Part shown: positions 42,384-50,076 of the stretch, piece after piece
Layout: each line of letters opens with the position of its first letter
How positions within the stretch are numbered: the stretch's first letter is position 1
Origin: [Mycobacterium] fortunisiensis
Lineage (GTDB): Bacteria; Actinomycetota; Actinomycetes; Mycobacteriales; Mycobacteriaceae
Length of the DNA: 64,000 nt
Direction of reading: 5' to 3'
NCBI RefSeq assembly: GCF_019050325.1
Contig: NZ_VOMB01000027.1
Location: forward strand, 124,001-188,000
Notes under the pieces: generated by a model
Told to the model about the DNA's origin: nothing
The model's database searches: none
The model's input: only the letters and a program-made list of their open reading frames with translations
Position numbers and translations under genes: made by a program

Positions 42384-43018
42384 AGCTCCTCCTCCTCAGT
42401 CTCGGTCGCCGCTTCCGCTGCGTGTTCGTCGCAGAGTGCCTGGTACCACCCGGATGGCTTCTGTCGCACACGCCCCGACTGGCCGCACCGTTCGCAGGTG
42501 CGGGCCGACAGTTCCTGCGCCGCGGTGATCCGTTCGTGCACGGCGTCGGCCAGTGCGGGGTCACTCGCTTCCGCCCACACTTCGAGCGTGCCGAACTTCT
42601 GCTTCACCTGCCGCACAACGAGTCCCGGGTCGATCTCTGCGAGGTCGTGCTGGAGATCGGTGAGGATCCCGGCCCAGCCGTCGCCCGGGTCGATCGGCGG
42701 CCAGCCGGTGGGAGGCGTCAGGTCGATCGGCGCGGTGTCGTGCGGCATCACCGCGGACAGCCACCAACGGGTGCGCGGGTAGCCGGCCGCGGCGTCAGCT
42801 TCCGCCCCCGCCAACCCCCACAGCGTCGCCGCCCACTGCTCAACCGCGGCGTCGACGGCGCCGGGTTCGTTCAGCACGGCACGGACACCGGCGACCTCGC
42901 CCGCGGACAAGACGTTCTCGTAGTCGTCCCAGCCGCCGCCGCGGACCCGAGCGGCCCACTCGCGGAGGAACTGAGCGAGGCGGTCACGGACGGAGTCGGG
43001 CAGCGGTTCGATCGGCAT
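42380..43018 (-). CDS. Hypothetical protein with C-terminal zinc-binding module, 212 aa
   Basis: First gene of the three-gene operon. Residues about 140-200 show a pattern seen in many phage and bacterial proteins of unknown role: VVRQVKQKFGTLEVWAEA, then CERCGQSGRVRQKPSGWYQA, then LCDEH, the cysteines and His making a likely zinc knuckle. The tail is a run of Glu. The N-terminal half is helical and unfamiliar. ATG 43018 is divergent from the VOC-like cassette (195-bp gap). Confidence 0.72.
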   Translation of the reverse strand: MPIEPLPDSVRDRLAQFLREWAARVRGGGWDDYENVLSAGEVAGVRAVLNEPGAVDAAVEQWAATLWGLAGAEADAAAGYPRTRWWLSAVMPHDTAPIDLTPPTGWPPIDPGDGWAGILTDLQHDLAEIDPGLVVRQVKQKFGTLEVWAEASDPALADAVHERITAAQELSARTCERCGQSGRVRQKPSGWYQALCDEHAAEAATETEEEEL

Positions 43019-43214
43019 GGGGCCAGTGTGGACGCCGCCACCGACACCCCGCCAACGATTTCTCCGATGCAGGATCCGTTGCATGTGCATCGAACCCGGC
43101 AACACCCTCGGGACCAGCGGCGCAGCGGTTCGCCGAACATGCAACTGTGAGAAGCCTTGAGCTGCTGTAGCTTTCGGAGTTCCGGATGTCACCCGGCCGT
43201 GGCACGATCCGCCC

Positions 43215-43397
43215 ATGAGCAACGCCGCCGACACCCGCCCCGTCATCCGTGCCAGCACCGCCGACATCGCCACGACGGCCGAGTTCCTCAGCTGCCTGTT
43301 CGACGCTCCAGTCGTGATCACCGCCGCGAACTCCGAGGTGCCCGCGCCCGGTGGCCGGCACCTGGTGATGATCGTCGCGGAGACGGACGCCGCATGA
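43215..43397 (+). CDS. VOC-like half-domain protein, 60 aa
   Basis: Very short protein, VIRASTADIATTAEFLSCLF then PAPGGRHLVMIVAE, resembling one beta-alpha-beta-beta-beta repeat of the vicinal-oxygen-chelate fold. Its stop overlaps the next start (ATGA). First of four coupled small genes. The assignment is by pattern only. Confidence 0.65.
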   Translation: MSNAADTRPVIRASTADIATTAEFLSCLFDAPVVITAANSEVPAPGGRHLVMIVAETDAA

Positions 43398-43735
43398 CCG
43401 CCGTCTCCCGAGTCCTGCTGTTCACCGAGCCCGATCAGGTCGAAGACACCGTCGCCGCCCTGGCCGCGATCACCGACACCGAGCCAGTCACCATGCGCAT
43501 CACCCGACTGGACGGCACCCAAGTGACGGCGCACCTCGTGAACGTCGGCACCACGGTGATCGAAGTCGCGCCCGGCGAACCCGCGGTCCCGGCGCTGATC
43601 GAACTCCGGGTGCCGGACCTGACGGCCACGGTGGAGCGGCTCTCCGCGGCGGGCATGGTGGTTACGCCGGAACGGGACGGGGCGCGGGTACAGATCGGCG
43701 GACTCACCGCGGCGGCGCGGGAGGAGGAAGCGTGA
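43394..43735 (+). CDS. VOC-like protein, 113 aa
   Basis: Opens SRVLLFTEPDQVEDTVAALA and contains IELRVPDLTATVERLSAAGM, the typical second strand-helix of glyoxalase-like folds. The usual metal ligands are not evident. Coupled to its neighbours on both sides (ATGA before, GTGA after). Confidence 0.7.
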   Translation: MTAVSRVLLFTEPDQVEDTVAALAAITDTEPVTMRITRLDGTQVTAHLVNVGTTVIEVAPGEPAVPALIELRVPDLTATVERLSAAGMVVTPERDGARVQIGGLTAAAREEEA

Positions 43736-44202
43736 TCACCGAGATCCGCCTCGTCTCCAACGACGGCGCCAGCACCGCGGCCTTCTGGTCCGCCATCTTC
43801 AACACCCCCGTCGAGAACCTGGGCGACGGCCGGTGGCGGGTGACTCCGGTCGCCGGCCCGACCGTCACGGTGAGCACGGCGCGCGTGGTGGAGGCGATCA
43901 CGGCCGTCGACTTGACCGTGGTGTGCGACCCCGCCGCCGCGGATCGGTTGCGGGCGCTGGGCTACGAGGTGGCGCACGACGGCACCTCGGCGGTCGATGT
44001 CAACGGGACGGACGCGACCGTGTTCCTGCGCCCGCGCGGCTGGGACGGCAAGTCCGACGTGCCCTGGGAGGAACCGACACCGGAGGAACCGGTACGCGAC
44101 GGCGCGTATTACGCCGGCCTCAGCGGGTCGATCGAGGCCGGCGACTACGAGGCGATCGGTCCGCTGGAACCCGGCCCGGCGTGGGAGGAGCCGGAGCCAT
44201 GA
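43732..44202 (+). CDS. VOC-like protein, 156 aa
   Basis: MITEIRLVSNDGASTAAFWS matches the N-terminal strand and helix of VOC proteins, with a second repeat (AVDLTVVCDPAAADRLRALG). An acidic, Pro-rich tail of about 55 residues (WEEPTPEEPV, then PGPAWEEPEP) is unusual for the fold. GTG 43732 overlaps the previous stop. Function unknown. Confidence 0.7.
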   Translation: MITEIRLVSNDGASTAAFWSAIFNTPVENLGDGRWRVTPVAGPTVTVSTARVVEAITAVDLTVVCDPAAADRLRALGYEVAHDGTSAVDVNGTDATVFLRPRGWDGKSDVPWEEPTPEEPVRDGAYYAGLSGSIEAGDYEAIGPLEPGPAWEEPEP

Positions 44203-44573
44203 GACTGTCCCTGTTGGTGATCTACGTCCCGGAGCCGAGTTTGGAACTCGCTGCCCGCTTCTACGGTGCCCTGCTCGACGCGGCGCCGGTGCGCGAGCAG
44301 CACGGTTTGGGGCCGGAGCACTACGCCGTGACCGTCGCCGAGACGGGTCTCGTGGTCGAGCTGTACCCGGCGACGAAGCGGCCGCACACCGGCACGAGGC
44401 TGGAGTGGCGTGGGGACGCTGACGCAGCGGTGCAGCGGCTGATGGACAGGGCGTATGCGCTCCCGGAGAAGACGCGGGACGGCAAGGGCTGGTGGGTCAG
44501 CGACCCGATCGGGAACACCGTGGTGCTGCTGGGCGTCGACGCGGCGGAGGGCGCGACCCCGCCGGAGGACTGA
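44199..44573 (+). CDS. Glyoxalase/VOC-family protein, 124 aa
   Basis: The clearest VOC member of the four: LLVIYVPEPSLELAARFYGA, then LVVELYPATKRP and the end motif WVSDPIGNTVVLLG. The Glu of VELYP is kept, but the first-strand His and the last-strand Glu used to bind metal in active glyoxalases are missing, so binding rather than catalysis is likely. Overlaps the previous gene (ATGA); ends at a terminator hairpin. Confidence 0.8.
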   Translation: MRLSLLVIYVPEPSLELAARFYGALLDAAPVREQHGLGPEHYAVTVAETGLVVELYPATKRPHTGTRLEWRGDADAAVQRLMDRAYALPEKTRDGKGWWVSDPIGNTVVLLGVDAAEGATPPED

Positions 44574-44574
44574 A

Positions 44575-44607
44575 CAGGGGCGGCCACCCGATCGGTGACC
44601 GCCCCTG
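44575..44607. terminator. Bidirectional terminator hairpin
   Basis: CAGGGGCGG with CCGCCCCTG plus CACC with GGTG, between the VOC-like cassette and the convergent DUF1254 gene. Confidence 0.75.
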
Positions 44608-44636
44608 CAGCAGTTGGGATTACGCGACGCCGACGA

Positions 44637-46055
44637 TCAGCCCTTCACAGCCTGCGGTGCCTTCCAGGTACCGTTGAGCGCCTCCTCCTTGGGCCAGTAC
44701 AGCCGCAGGATGATGGAGAACGGACCGTCGGGTGCAGGCAGCCAGTTGGCTTCCTTGCCCGCGCCGGGAGACTCGTTCTGCACCGCGATGGTGATGCCGC
44801 CATCCGGGTCGCGGACCAGGCCGGGCTCCATCGGTGAGTTGATCAGGTACCGGTTGATCGGATTCTCCACCAGCAGGCTCTGCGGCATCTTGTACATGGT
44901 CATCGACCAGAACGAGTTGACCGGCGGCAGCTGTCCGGGAGCGAACCGCACGGTGTAGCGGTTGCCGCCCGCTCCGGTCAGCGGCGCACCGGTGGAGTCG
45001 GTGGCGATCACCGGGTAGATCGCCTCGGCTGCGGTGTTGCCGTAAATGCCCAGGACCGCACCGGCCATGCGGTACAGGTAGTTGTTCTTCATGTCCTGGC
45101 GGGTGCCGAACAGATCAGCCGAGGTCACCGCACCGGTGTCGAGCTTGCCCTTCTGGAACGCGGTCAGCTCGGCCCACGCATCGGCCATCCCGTCCTTGAC
45201 CGCCTGCAGGGTCTCCGGGCTCATGGTGGCCGGGTTGAAGTCGCCGTCGGGTCCGATGCCGATGGTCGCGAACTTCTCGCGCAACTGCCTCTCGTCGGGC
45301 AGCACCGGCGCGTACTTCAATACGAAGTTGAGCACCTTGAAGAAGTCCGGTGAGGTCTTCTGATCCGCCGGCGACAACGGCGGGTAGAAGTCGACCGCCG
45401 GGGCCGTGGCGGCGGGCTTGTGCTCGAACGCCGAGAGCGGCTCGACGGTGTAGCCGTCCTGGATCTTCTTCACCTTGTCGATGTCGGCGGGGTCGAACAG
45501 CTGGGTGCGGTAGATGACCAGCGCGAAGTCGGTGTCCGACCGGATGACTTCGTTGACACCCTCGGGCTTCTCACCGTTCCAGTTCGGCCCCGCCAGCAGG
45601 TACTTGCCGCCGCCGTTGCCGGTGGCGCGGCTGCCCACGTAGGCGAAGTTGTATGTGTAGCCGTCGACGAACTGCAGCGAGAAATAGCGGTTCTCTTCGA
45701 TCTTCGGCACCGTCAGCACCAGTGGTTCGGCCCGCAGATCCGCCCCCAGCATCGTGTAGGGAGTGTCGGAGTTGGGCGTCTGGATGGTGGTGTCGGCGGG
45801 GGTATAGACCCGGGCGATGCTGTGCGCCTGGTTCCACGGCCCCTTGTACTGCGGATTCGCCTTGTCGGCGAAATAGGCGTACTGAATGCGGTAGTTGTCC
45901 ACCATCGGGTAGCCGTAGGTGTAGGCCTCCTTGGCGATCTCACGCACCTGCTGCGGGGTCGGCGCCGAATTACTCTCCGGCCCTTCGGTTTTGCCGCCGC
46001 AGCCCGCCGTGGCGGCCATCAGCGCCACCACGAAGCCCCACGTCAAGAACTTCAC
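44637..46055 (-). CDS. DUF1254/DUF1214 lipoprotein
   Basis: 472-aa exported protein. Signal MKFLTWGFVVALMAATAGCG ends in a lipobox-like AGC. The DUF1254 domain follows (VREIAKEAYTYGYPMVDNYR, QTPNSDTPYTMLGADLR, YFSLQFVDGYTYNFAYVG) and then DUF1214 (NSFWSMTMYKMPQSLL, NWLPAPDGPF). Such proteins are common in mycobacteria; activity is unknown, with lipid or carbohydrate roles proposed. It looks like chromosomal-type cargo in the island, with a small secreted gene and an AraC regulator behind it. Confidence 0.88.
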   Translation of the reverse strand: MKFLTWGFVVALMAATAGCGGKTEGPESNSAPTPQQVREIAKEAYTYGYPMVDNYRIQYAYFADKANPQYKGPWNQAHSIARVYTPADTTIQTPNSDTPYTMLGADLRAEPLVLTVPKIEENRYFSLQFVDGYTYNFAYVGSRATGNGGGKYLLAGPNWNGEKPEGVNEVIRSDTDFALVIYRTQLFDPADIDKVKKIQDGYTVEPLSAFEHKPAATAPAVDFYPPLSPADQKTSPDFFKVLNFVLKYAPVLPDERQLREKFATIGIGPDGDFNPATMSPETLQAVKDGMADAWAELTAFQKGKLDTGAVTSADLFGTRQDMKNNYLYRMAGAVLGIYGNTAAEAIYPVIATDSTGAPLTGAGGNRYTVRFAPGQLPPVNSFWSMTMYKMPQSLLVENPINRYLINSPMEPGLVRDPDGGITIAVQNESPGAGKEANWLPAPDGPFSIILRLYWPKEEALNGTWKAPQAVKG

Positions 46056-46150
46056 TCCATACCCTCCATGTCGTTGTCATCGCCGCACGCAGCCGCAGTG
46101 CGAAATCTCGGTTCACCGGTGCGCAACCCGTCTGCGCGTCGCACTGGTCG

Positions 46151-46429
46151 TCAGCAGGGCTGTCCCGGCGGGGTGTAGTACGGCACCCCTTCGACGGTGT
46201 AGCAGGGGACTTCGCCCCAGACGTAGGGGTGGTCGGCTGCCGCGATCGCTGCTCCCGCTTCGACGCCGCGGGCGATGGGGGCACCGCAGCCGCTGACGCC
46301 GACGAAGCGGCCATGCACTCCGGCGCAGATGTCGGCCGACGCGGTGGGCGCTGTGATGACCGGTGCGAGGCCCAGCGGGGCGGCGACCAACGCCGCGGCC
46401 GCCAGCAGTGTGGTGGTGCGCTTCTTCAC
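46151..46429 (-). CDS. Small secreted Cys-containing protein, 92 aa
   Basis: Signal peptide about residues 1-33 (MKKRTTTLLAAAALVAAPLG, cleavage after TASA). The mature 60 residues hold four cysteines (DICAGVHG, GCGAPIARG, VPCYTV, final PC), likely two disulfides, and a Tyr/Pro-rich end. No family known to me. It is divergent from the AraC gene and upstream of the DUF1254 gene on the same strand. Confidence 0.75.
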   Translation of the reverse strand: MKKRTTTLLAAAALVAAPLGLAPVITAPTASADICAGVHGRFVGVSGCGAPIARGVEAGAAIAAADHPYVWGEVPCYTVEGVPYYTPPGQPC

Positions 46430-46563
46430 GAGTCTCCTGTGGTTGATCGTCGCCGCGACCCAGCCACCATCGGCCGGTCACAACAAGTCGTGGTCCCCCG
46501 ACCGGGCAACCACTCTGCACCATCTGGCACCTGTTCGTCTTGACTCTGCTGGACAGCTTCTTG

Positions 46564-47574
46564 ATGATGCTGGACATGCAGCTGGTCCGCGGGTCGTCAC
46601 TCACCGGGTTCGCGCCACTCGTCACCGCCCACGGAGGGGATCCGGACGCACTGCTGACGCTGGCCGGCATCGATCCGGCAGACGCAGGTGACGACGACCG
46701 GTTCATCCCGCTACGCAGCGCCATCACCGCGGTCGAGGCCGCAGCCACGACGCTGGACGTGCCGGACTTCGGGCGACAGCTCGGCCGGCAGCAGAGCATC
46801 GACATCCTCGGCCCCGTCGCGGTGGCCGCCCGCACCGCCGCCACCGTCGCCGTGGCGCTCGACGTCCTGGTCACCTACATGGACTCCCACAGCCCCGGGA
46901 TCACCGCGCGTATCACCGACCACGCCGATCCGGCGCTGCGGCGGTTCGAGTACGGCTTCCTGCTGCGCCCGCCGCCTCCGCAGGCCCAGGCCCTCGAACT
47001 GGCGCTCGGTCTGACCCTGCAGGTACTGCGCCTGTTCCTGGGCACCGCCTACCGTCCGGTGGTCGTGCACCTGCCGCACCCGCCGTTGGACACCGACTCC
47101 GAGTACCGCAGCTACTTCGGGTGCACGCCGTACTTCAACGAGCCGGTCGCAGGGTTCACCCTGCGCGCCGAGGACTTGGAGCGACCGCTCAACCACGATC
47201 CGCTCGCGCACCGACTCGCCCTGACCTACCTGTCCGAGGCCCACGGCCAGCGCACATCGGATATCGCCGACACCGTGCGCAGCGTCGTGCGCCAGCTGCT
47301 GCCCACCGGGGAACTGTCCGCCGCGCTCGTCGCCCGCCAGTTCGGCATCCACCCGAAGACGTTGCAGCGGCGCCTCGTATCGGAGGGAACCACCTTCCCG
47401 GCACTGGTCGACGTGACCCGTCGCGAGCTGGCCCACCGGCTGCTCACCGGCACCGACTTGCCCGTGTCGCAGGTGTCGCGCCAGCTGGGCTACGCCGAGC
47501 ACAGCGTGTTCACCCGCGCCTGCAGACGCTGGTTCGGGACGACGCCGACGGAGTACCGGCGCCGGTCCCCTTGA
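46564..47574 (+). CDS. AraC-family regulator with Arabinose_bd-like N-terminal domain
   Basis: 336-aa regulator of the OruR/ArgR-like mycobacterial group: N-terminal domain from LVRGSSLTGFAPLVTAHGGD onward, C-terminal AraC HTH pair (LSAALVARQFGIHPKTLQRR and ISQ-like VSQVSRQLGYAEHSVFTRAC, ending FGTTPTEYRRR). Start is unclear among ATG 46564, ATG 46576 and TTG 46540. Divergent from the secreted peptide gene, which it and the DUF1254 gene may be controlled with. Confidence 0.87.
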   Translation: MMLDMQLVRGSSLTGFAPLVTAHGGDPDALLTLAGIDPADAGDDDRFIPLRSAITAVEAAATTLDVPDFGRQLGRQQSIDILGPVAVAARTAATVAVALDVLVTYMDSHSPGITARITDHADPALRRFEYGFLLRPPPPQAQALELALGLTLQVLRLFLGTAYRPVVVHLPHPPLDTDSEYRSYFGCTPYFNEPVAGFTLRAEDLERPLNHDPLAHRLALTYLSEAHGQRTSDIADTVRSVVRQLLPTGELSAALVARQFGIHPKTLQRRLVSEGTTFPALVDVTRRELAHRLLTGTDLPVSQVSRQLGYAEHSVFTRACRRWFGTTPTEYRRRSP

Positions 47575-47637
47575 GCCCCTGCTGATCTCACGCGCCCCGG
47601 CCGTCGGATCGGGCGCGGCGGGGGTACAGGTGCGGGC

Positions 47638-48069
47638 ATGGACGAGACCGAGATGCGAGAAGCCCGTACCCGCGCCGCGATCCGGGTGGCCCGCCGCCTG
47701 GGAGCCGACACCGACCAGCTGCATGACGTGATGCTGGCGATGCGGTCGGGATGGAACCCGGATGTGGACACGTACGGCGGCGAGGTGATCGGTGAGGTCC
47801 TGAGCGACACCTGCGACGAGGTGTGGCGGGACCGCGGCGAACCGTACGCACCCGCGCGGTCCCGGCGTGTGCTCTGGGTGCTGGCCGCGATGTGGCCGGA
47901 CGTGATCGCGGAGTGCGGGCGGGAGCGGAATCGGCAACCGGAGTTGGGCTCCGTGTCGTCCGCCAACTACGAGAACCTGGCGAGGTACTGGGAGGAGCGC
48001 GGTGAGACTGACCGCGCGAAGCTGTACCGGGAGGCCGCCGAGGTGATGGCGAGGGTGCCACAGCGGTGA
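47638..48069 (+). CDS. Orphan protein A, 143 aa (module order 1-2-3)
   Basis: Unknown family. Residues 9-33 ARTRAAIRVARRLGADTDQL, 85-91 MWPDVIA, and 114-135 with YWEERGETDRAKLYREAAE. All three blocks have close counterparts in the protein at 48986, but there the last block comes first. All-helical, soluble. ATG 47638. A hairpin terminator follows. Confidence 0.75.
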   Translation: MDETEMREARTRAAIRVARRLGADTDQLHDVMLAMRSGWNPDVDTYGGEVIGEVLSDTCDEVWRDRGEPYAPARSRRVLWVLAAMWPDVIAECGRERNRQPELGSVSSANYENLARYWEERGETDRAKLYREAAEVMARVPQR

Positions 48070-48087
48070 CCGACTGCTGAATCAACC

Positions 48088-48118
48088 TGTGCCCCTGCCC
48101 GATCCGGGCGGTGGCACA
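48088..48118. terminator. Terminator hairpin
   Basis: TGTGCC with GGCACA and GCCCG with CGGGC form a two-part stem just after the gene at 47638. Confidence 0.65.
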
Positions 48119-48273
48119 GTCGTGTCCGGGGCGAGTCTGTCTCTAATTTGGAGAACTGTCGCGTTATCTCGCTGCGCGGCAACCAGTTTCGAGTACTGGC
48201 ATGGGGTGGGTCAGGGGTGTCGGCTGGCTGGACTTTGCCAGAATCCGTGCTACAGCTGGAGATACCGCACTAC

Positions 48274-48504
48274 ATGAGCGAACAGGAGAACACCGTGACC
48301 GTCCCCGCGAACCCCGTCTTCGAGCCCAACCCCGACGAGTTCCTACGCACCGACGCGATCGCCGAGGAACTGGACCTGTGCACCGAGACGGTGCGGCGCA
48401 TGATCCGCGACCATCGGCTGCGCGCGGTGCGACTGAAGGGCGAGTACCGCGTGCGGCGCCGGTGGCTGGACGAGTACCTCGACAGCACCCTCGTCGGCGC
48501 CTGA
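48274..48504 (+). CDS. Excisionase-like HTH protein 3
   Basis: 76 aa with a compact Xis/MerR-type HTH: FLRTDAIAEELDLCTETVRR, then DHRLRAVRLKGEYRVRRRWL. It is a better match to classic Xis size than the two at the left end. ATG 48274 was chosen as the start of coherent sequence. It heads a run of three plus-strand genes with regular AAGGAG sites. Confidence 0.8.
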   Translation: MSEQENTVTVPANPVFEPNPDEFLRTDAIAEELDLCTETVRRMIRDHRLRAVRLKGEYRVRRRWLDEYLDSTLVGA

Positions 48505-48530
48505 TCCGAAATCTCAAGGAGCACAACGAC

Positions 48531-48956
48531 ATGCGCACCGAACCCACCTGGCTCGACGCCGACGCGAGCTACCGGGCGATCGAGGCCCTGACTGACATCT
48601 ACGTCCTGGCCGAGGACCACCCCGAGTCCTACCTGGAGGGGCTGATGAAGCTGCCCGCCGAGCAGCAGCACGCCGCCCGCCTGTCCGCTCGCATCGACGA
48701 GGAGCGGTGGCGCGACGCCCGCAACGCGGTCTGCCGCCGGGCCGCGATCGCGATGGCCCGCGCCGAGTTGATCGGCCACGACCCCGACGAGAAGCAGCAG
48801 GAGGCGTTCACGGCGTTCGTCAAGGCGCAGGACCCCACGGACGGCATCGAGCTGTACTTCGACCACCTGACCGACACCTCGGGCCGGATGGTCACCGCGG
48901 GGATCCTGTCCCAAGAGGTCGTCAACCAGGTGGCGGCGACGATCCACCTCGCCTGA
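48531..48956 (+). CDS. Island hypothetical protein, 141 aa
   Basis: Helical, acidic protein; opens MRTEPTWLDADASYRAIEAL, with basic ARNAVCRRAAIAMARAE in the middle. ATG 48531 has AAGGAG ten bases upstream. No family recognised. Confidence 0.72.
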   Translation: MRTEPTWLDADASYRAIEALTDIYVLAEDHPESYLEGLMKLPAEQQHAARLSARIDEERWRDARNAVCRRAAIAMARAELIGHDPDEKQQEAFTAFVKAQDPTDGIELYFDHLTDTSGRMVTAGILSQEVVNQVAATIHLA

Positions 48957-48985
48957 CCGGACCGAAACACGAAGGAGCACAACGC

Positions 48986-49474
48986 ATGGACGACACCACC
49001 GTCAACATGAGCACCCCGCTCACCGACTGCGCCGCGGAGTGCCGCGTGTTCGCGGACGAGTGGGAGGAGAAGGGCGACGCCGTCGGCGCGACCGCGATGC
49101 GGGTGAGCGCCGAATCCACGCAGCAGTTGCAGGGCGCCACCAGCAACGGCACCCCGGAGGACCTGGTGAGCGCCCGGCAGCGCGCGGCGCTGAAGGTGCT
49201 GGCGCCGCTCGGCCTCACCCGCGACGAGCTGTACGCGGTGGTGAACCTGGCCGGCGAGCGCACGACCGCGGAGCTGAAAGGCCTGGACTACGAGAAGGTT
49301 TCGGCAGCACTCGTCAACTGCGCCCGCTACCGCTGCGGGGAAGACGTGTCGGCCGCGCTGACGGTCATGTCGCTGCTGGAGGTGATGTGGCCGGACGTGG
49401 TCATGGAGGTCTCCGCCGAGGTACGTCGGTACGCGCCCGCCCCGGTGTCCGTGGGCACCCTCGTCACCACCTGA
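48986..49474 (+). CDS. Orphan protein B, 162 aa (module order 3-1-2)
   Basis: Residues 25-43 (EWEEKGDAVGATAMRVSAE) match the C-terminal block of orphan protein A; 63-82 (ARQRAALKVLAPLGLTRDEL) and 134-142 (MWPDVVMEV) match its N-terminal and middle blocks. The order is thus circularly permuted. ATG 48986 with GAAGGAG upstream. Function unknown. Confidence 0.75.
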   Translation: MDDTTVNMSTPLTDCAAECRVFADEWEEKGDAVGATAMRVSAESTQQLQGATSNGTPEDLVSARQRAALKVLAPLGLTRDELYAVVNLAGERTTAELKGLDYEKVSAALVNCARYRCGEDVSAALTVMSLLEVMWPDVVMEVSAEVRRYAPAPVSVGTLVTT

Positions 49475-49501
49475 CCCGAACATCCCCAGAAACGGCGAAA
49501 G

Positions 49502-49522
49502 CCGGGTGCTGGACACACCCGG
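49502..49522. terminator. Terminator hairpin
   Basis: CCGGGTG pairs with CACCCGG (loop of seven) followed by ACTTT, 27 bases after the gene at 48986. Confidence 0.65.
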
Positions 49523-49566
49523 ACTTTCAATGCCACCCCGCTCACAACGGAAGTAGGTACGACCCC

Positions 49567-49881
49567 ATGGTCGCACAGGTTTCGCAGAATTCAACTCCCG
49601 TCGTCGACACGCCGGCTCCGACGAACCCGTTCCCCCAGGCCGAGTGGGACCGCGTCGCGGCGAACCGGGCCACCCGCGAGAAGTTGCGGGGCTGCTTCAT
49701 GTCCCGGCACGGTCACCTCACCGCGGCTCCCACCACGACTCGAACCCGCTCCGCCACTCATCCGCGTCGGGGCCGTGCAGGTGCGGCGGACACCACCGCC
49801 CGGACTCCTCGGCGGGGTCATCGGTGCGGCCGATCAGGTCGTCGGTGGCACGGTCGCCCGCGGCGAGGTACCCGGCGGTGA
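49567..49881 (+). pseudogene. Probably broken small gene
   Basis: From ATG 49567 the first 50 residues look like protein (FPQAEWDRVAANRATREKLR, ending CFMSRHGHL). From about 49720 the frame becomes Arg/Thr-rich shadow sequence of the minus-strand gene at 49718-49897. The gene likely lost its 3' part; the reading frame runs on to 49881 by chance. It could instead be a short intact gene misread here. Confidence 0.4.
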
Positions 49882-49897
49882 AGAAGTCGGTACTCAT
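49718..49897 (-). CDS. Tiny island protein, 59 aa
   Basis: MSTDFFTAGYLAAGDRATDD then GRWCPPHLHGPDADEWRSGF. It is a clear paralogue of the next gene (shared FF-AG, WCP-LH, W-G-S). ATG 49897 overlaps the stop of that gene (ATGA). Cys and His residues may bind metal. Downstream of the integrase in one operon. Confidence 0.65.
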   Translation of the reverse strand: MSTDFFTAGYLAAGDRATDDLIGRTDDPAEESGRWCPPHLHGPDADEWRSGFESWWEPR

Positions 49898-50076
49898 GCC
49901 AGCACCGATCGCCAACCACGGAGCCACGCTGCTTCGTCGGCCGCGTGAAGTCCGCGCGGGCACCACGTCTCGGCGTTGGCCGCGGTGACCGCCACGCCTT
50001 CGTCGCGCATGTATCGGGCGGCGTCACGTCCAGCGAGGAAGAACTCGGTGTCGGCCACGTTGGAGTAGCTGCTCAT
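49894..50076 (-). CDS. Tiny island protein, 60 aa
   Basis: MSSYSNVADTEFFLAGRDAA then AETWCPRGLHAADEAAWLRG. Its ATG overlaps the integrase stop (50073-50076), so it is translated from the integrase transcript. Paralogue of the 59-aa gene. Function unknown; position suggests a role in recombination control or simple hitch-hiking. Confidence 0.68.
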   Translation of the reverse strand: MSSYSNVADTEFFLAGRDAARYMRDEGVAVTAANAETWCPRGLHAADEAAWLRGWRSVLA

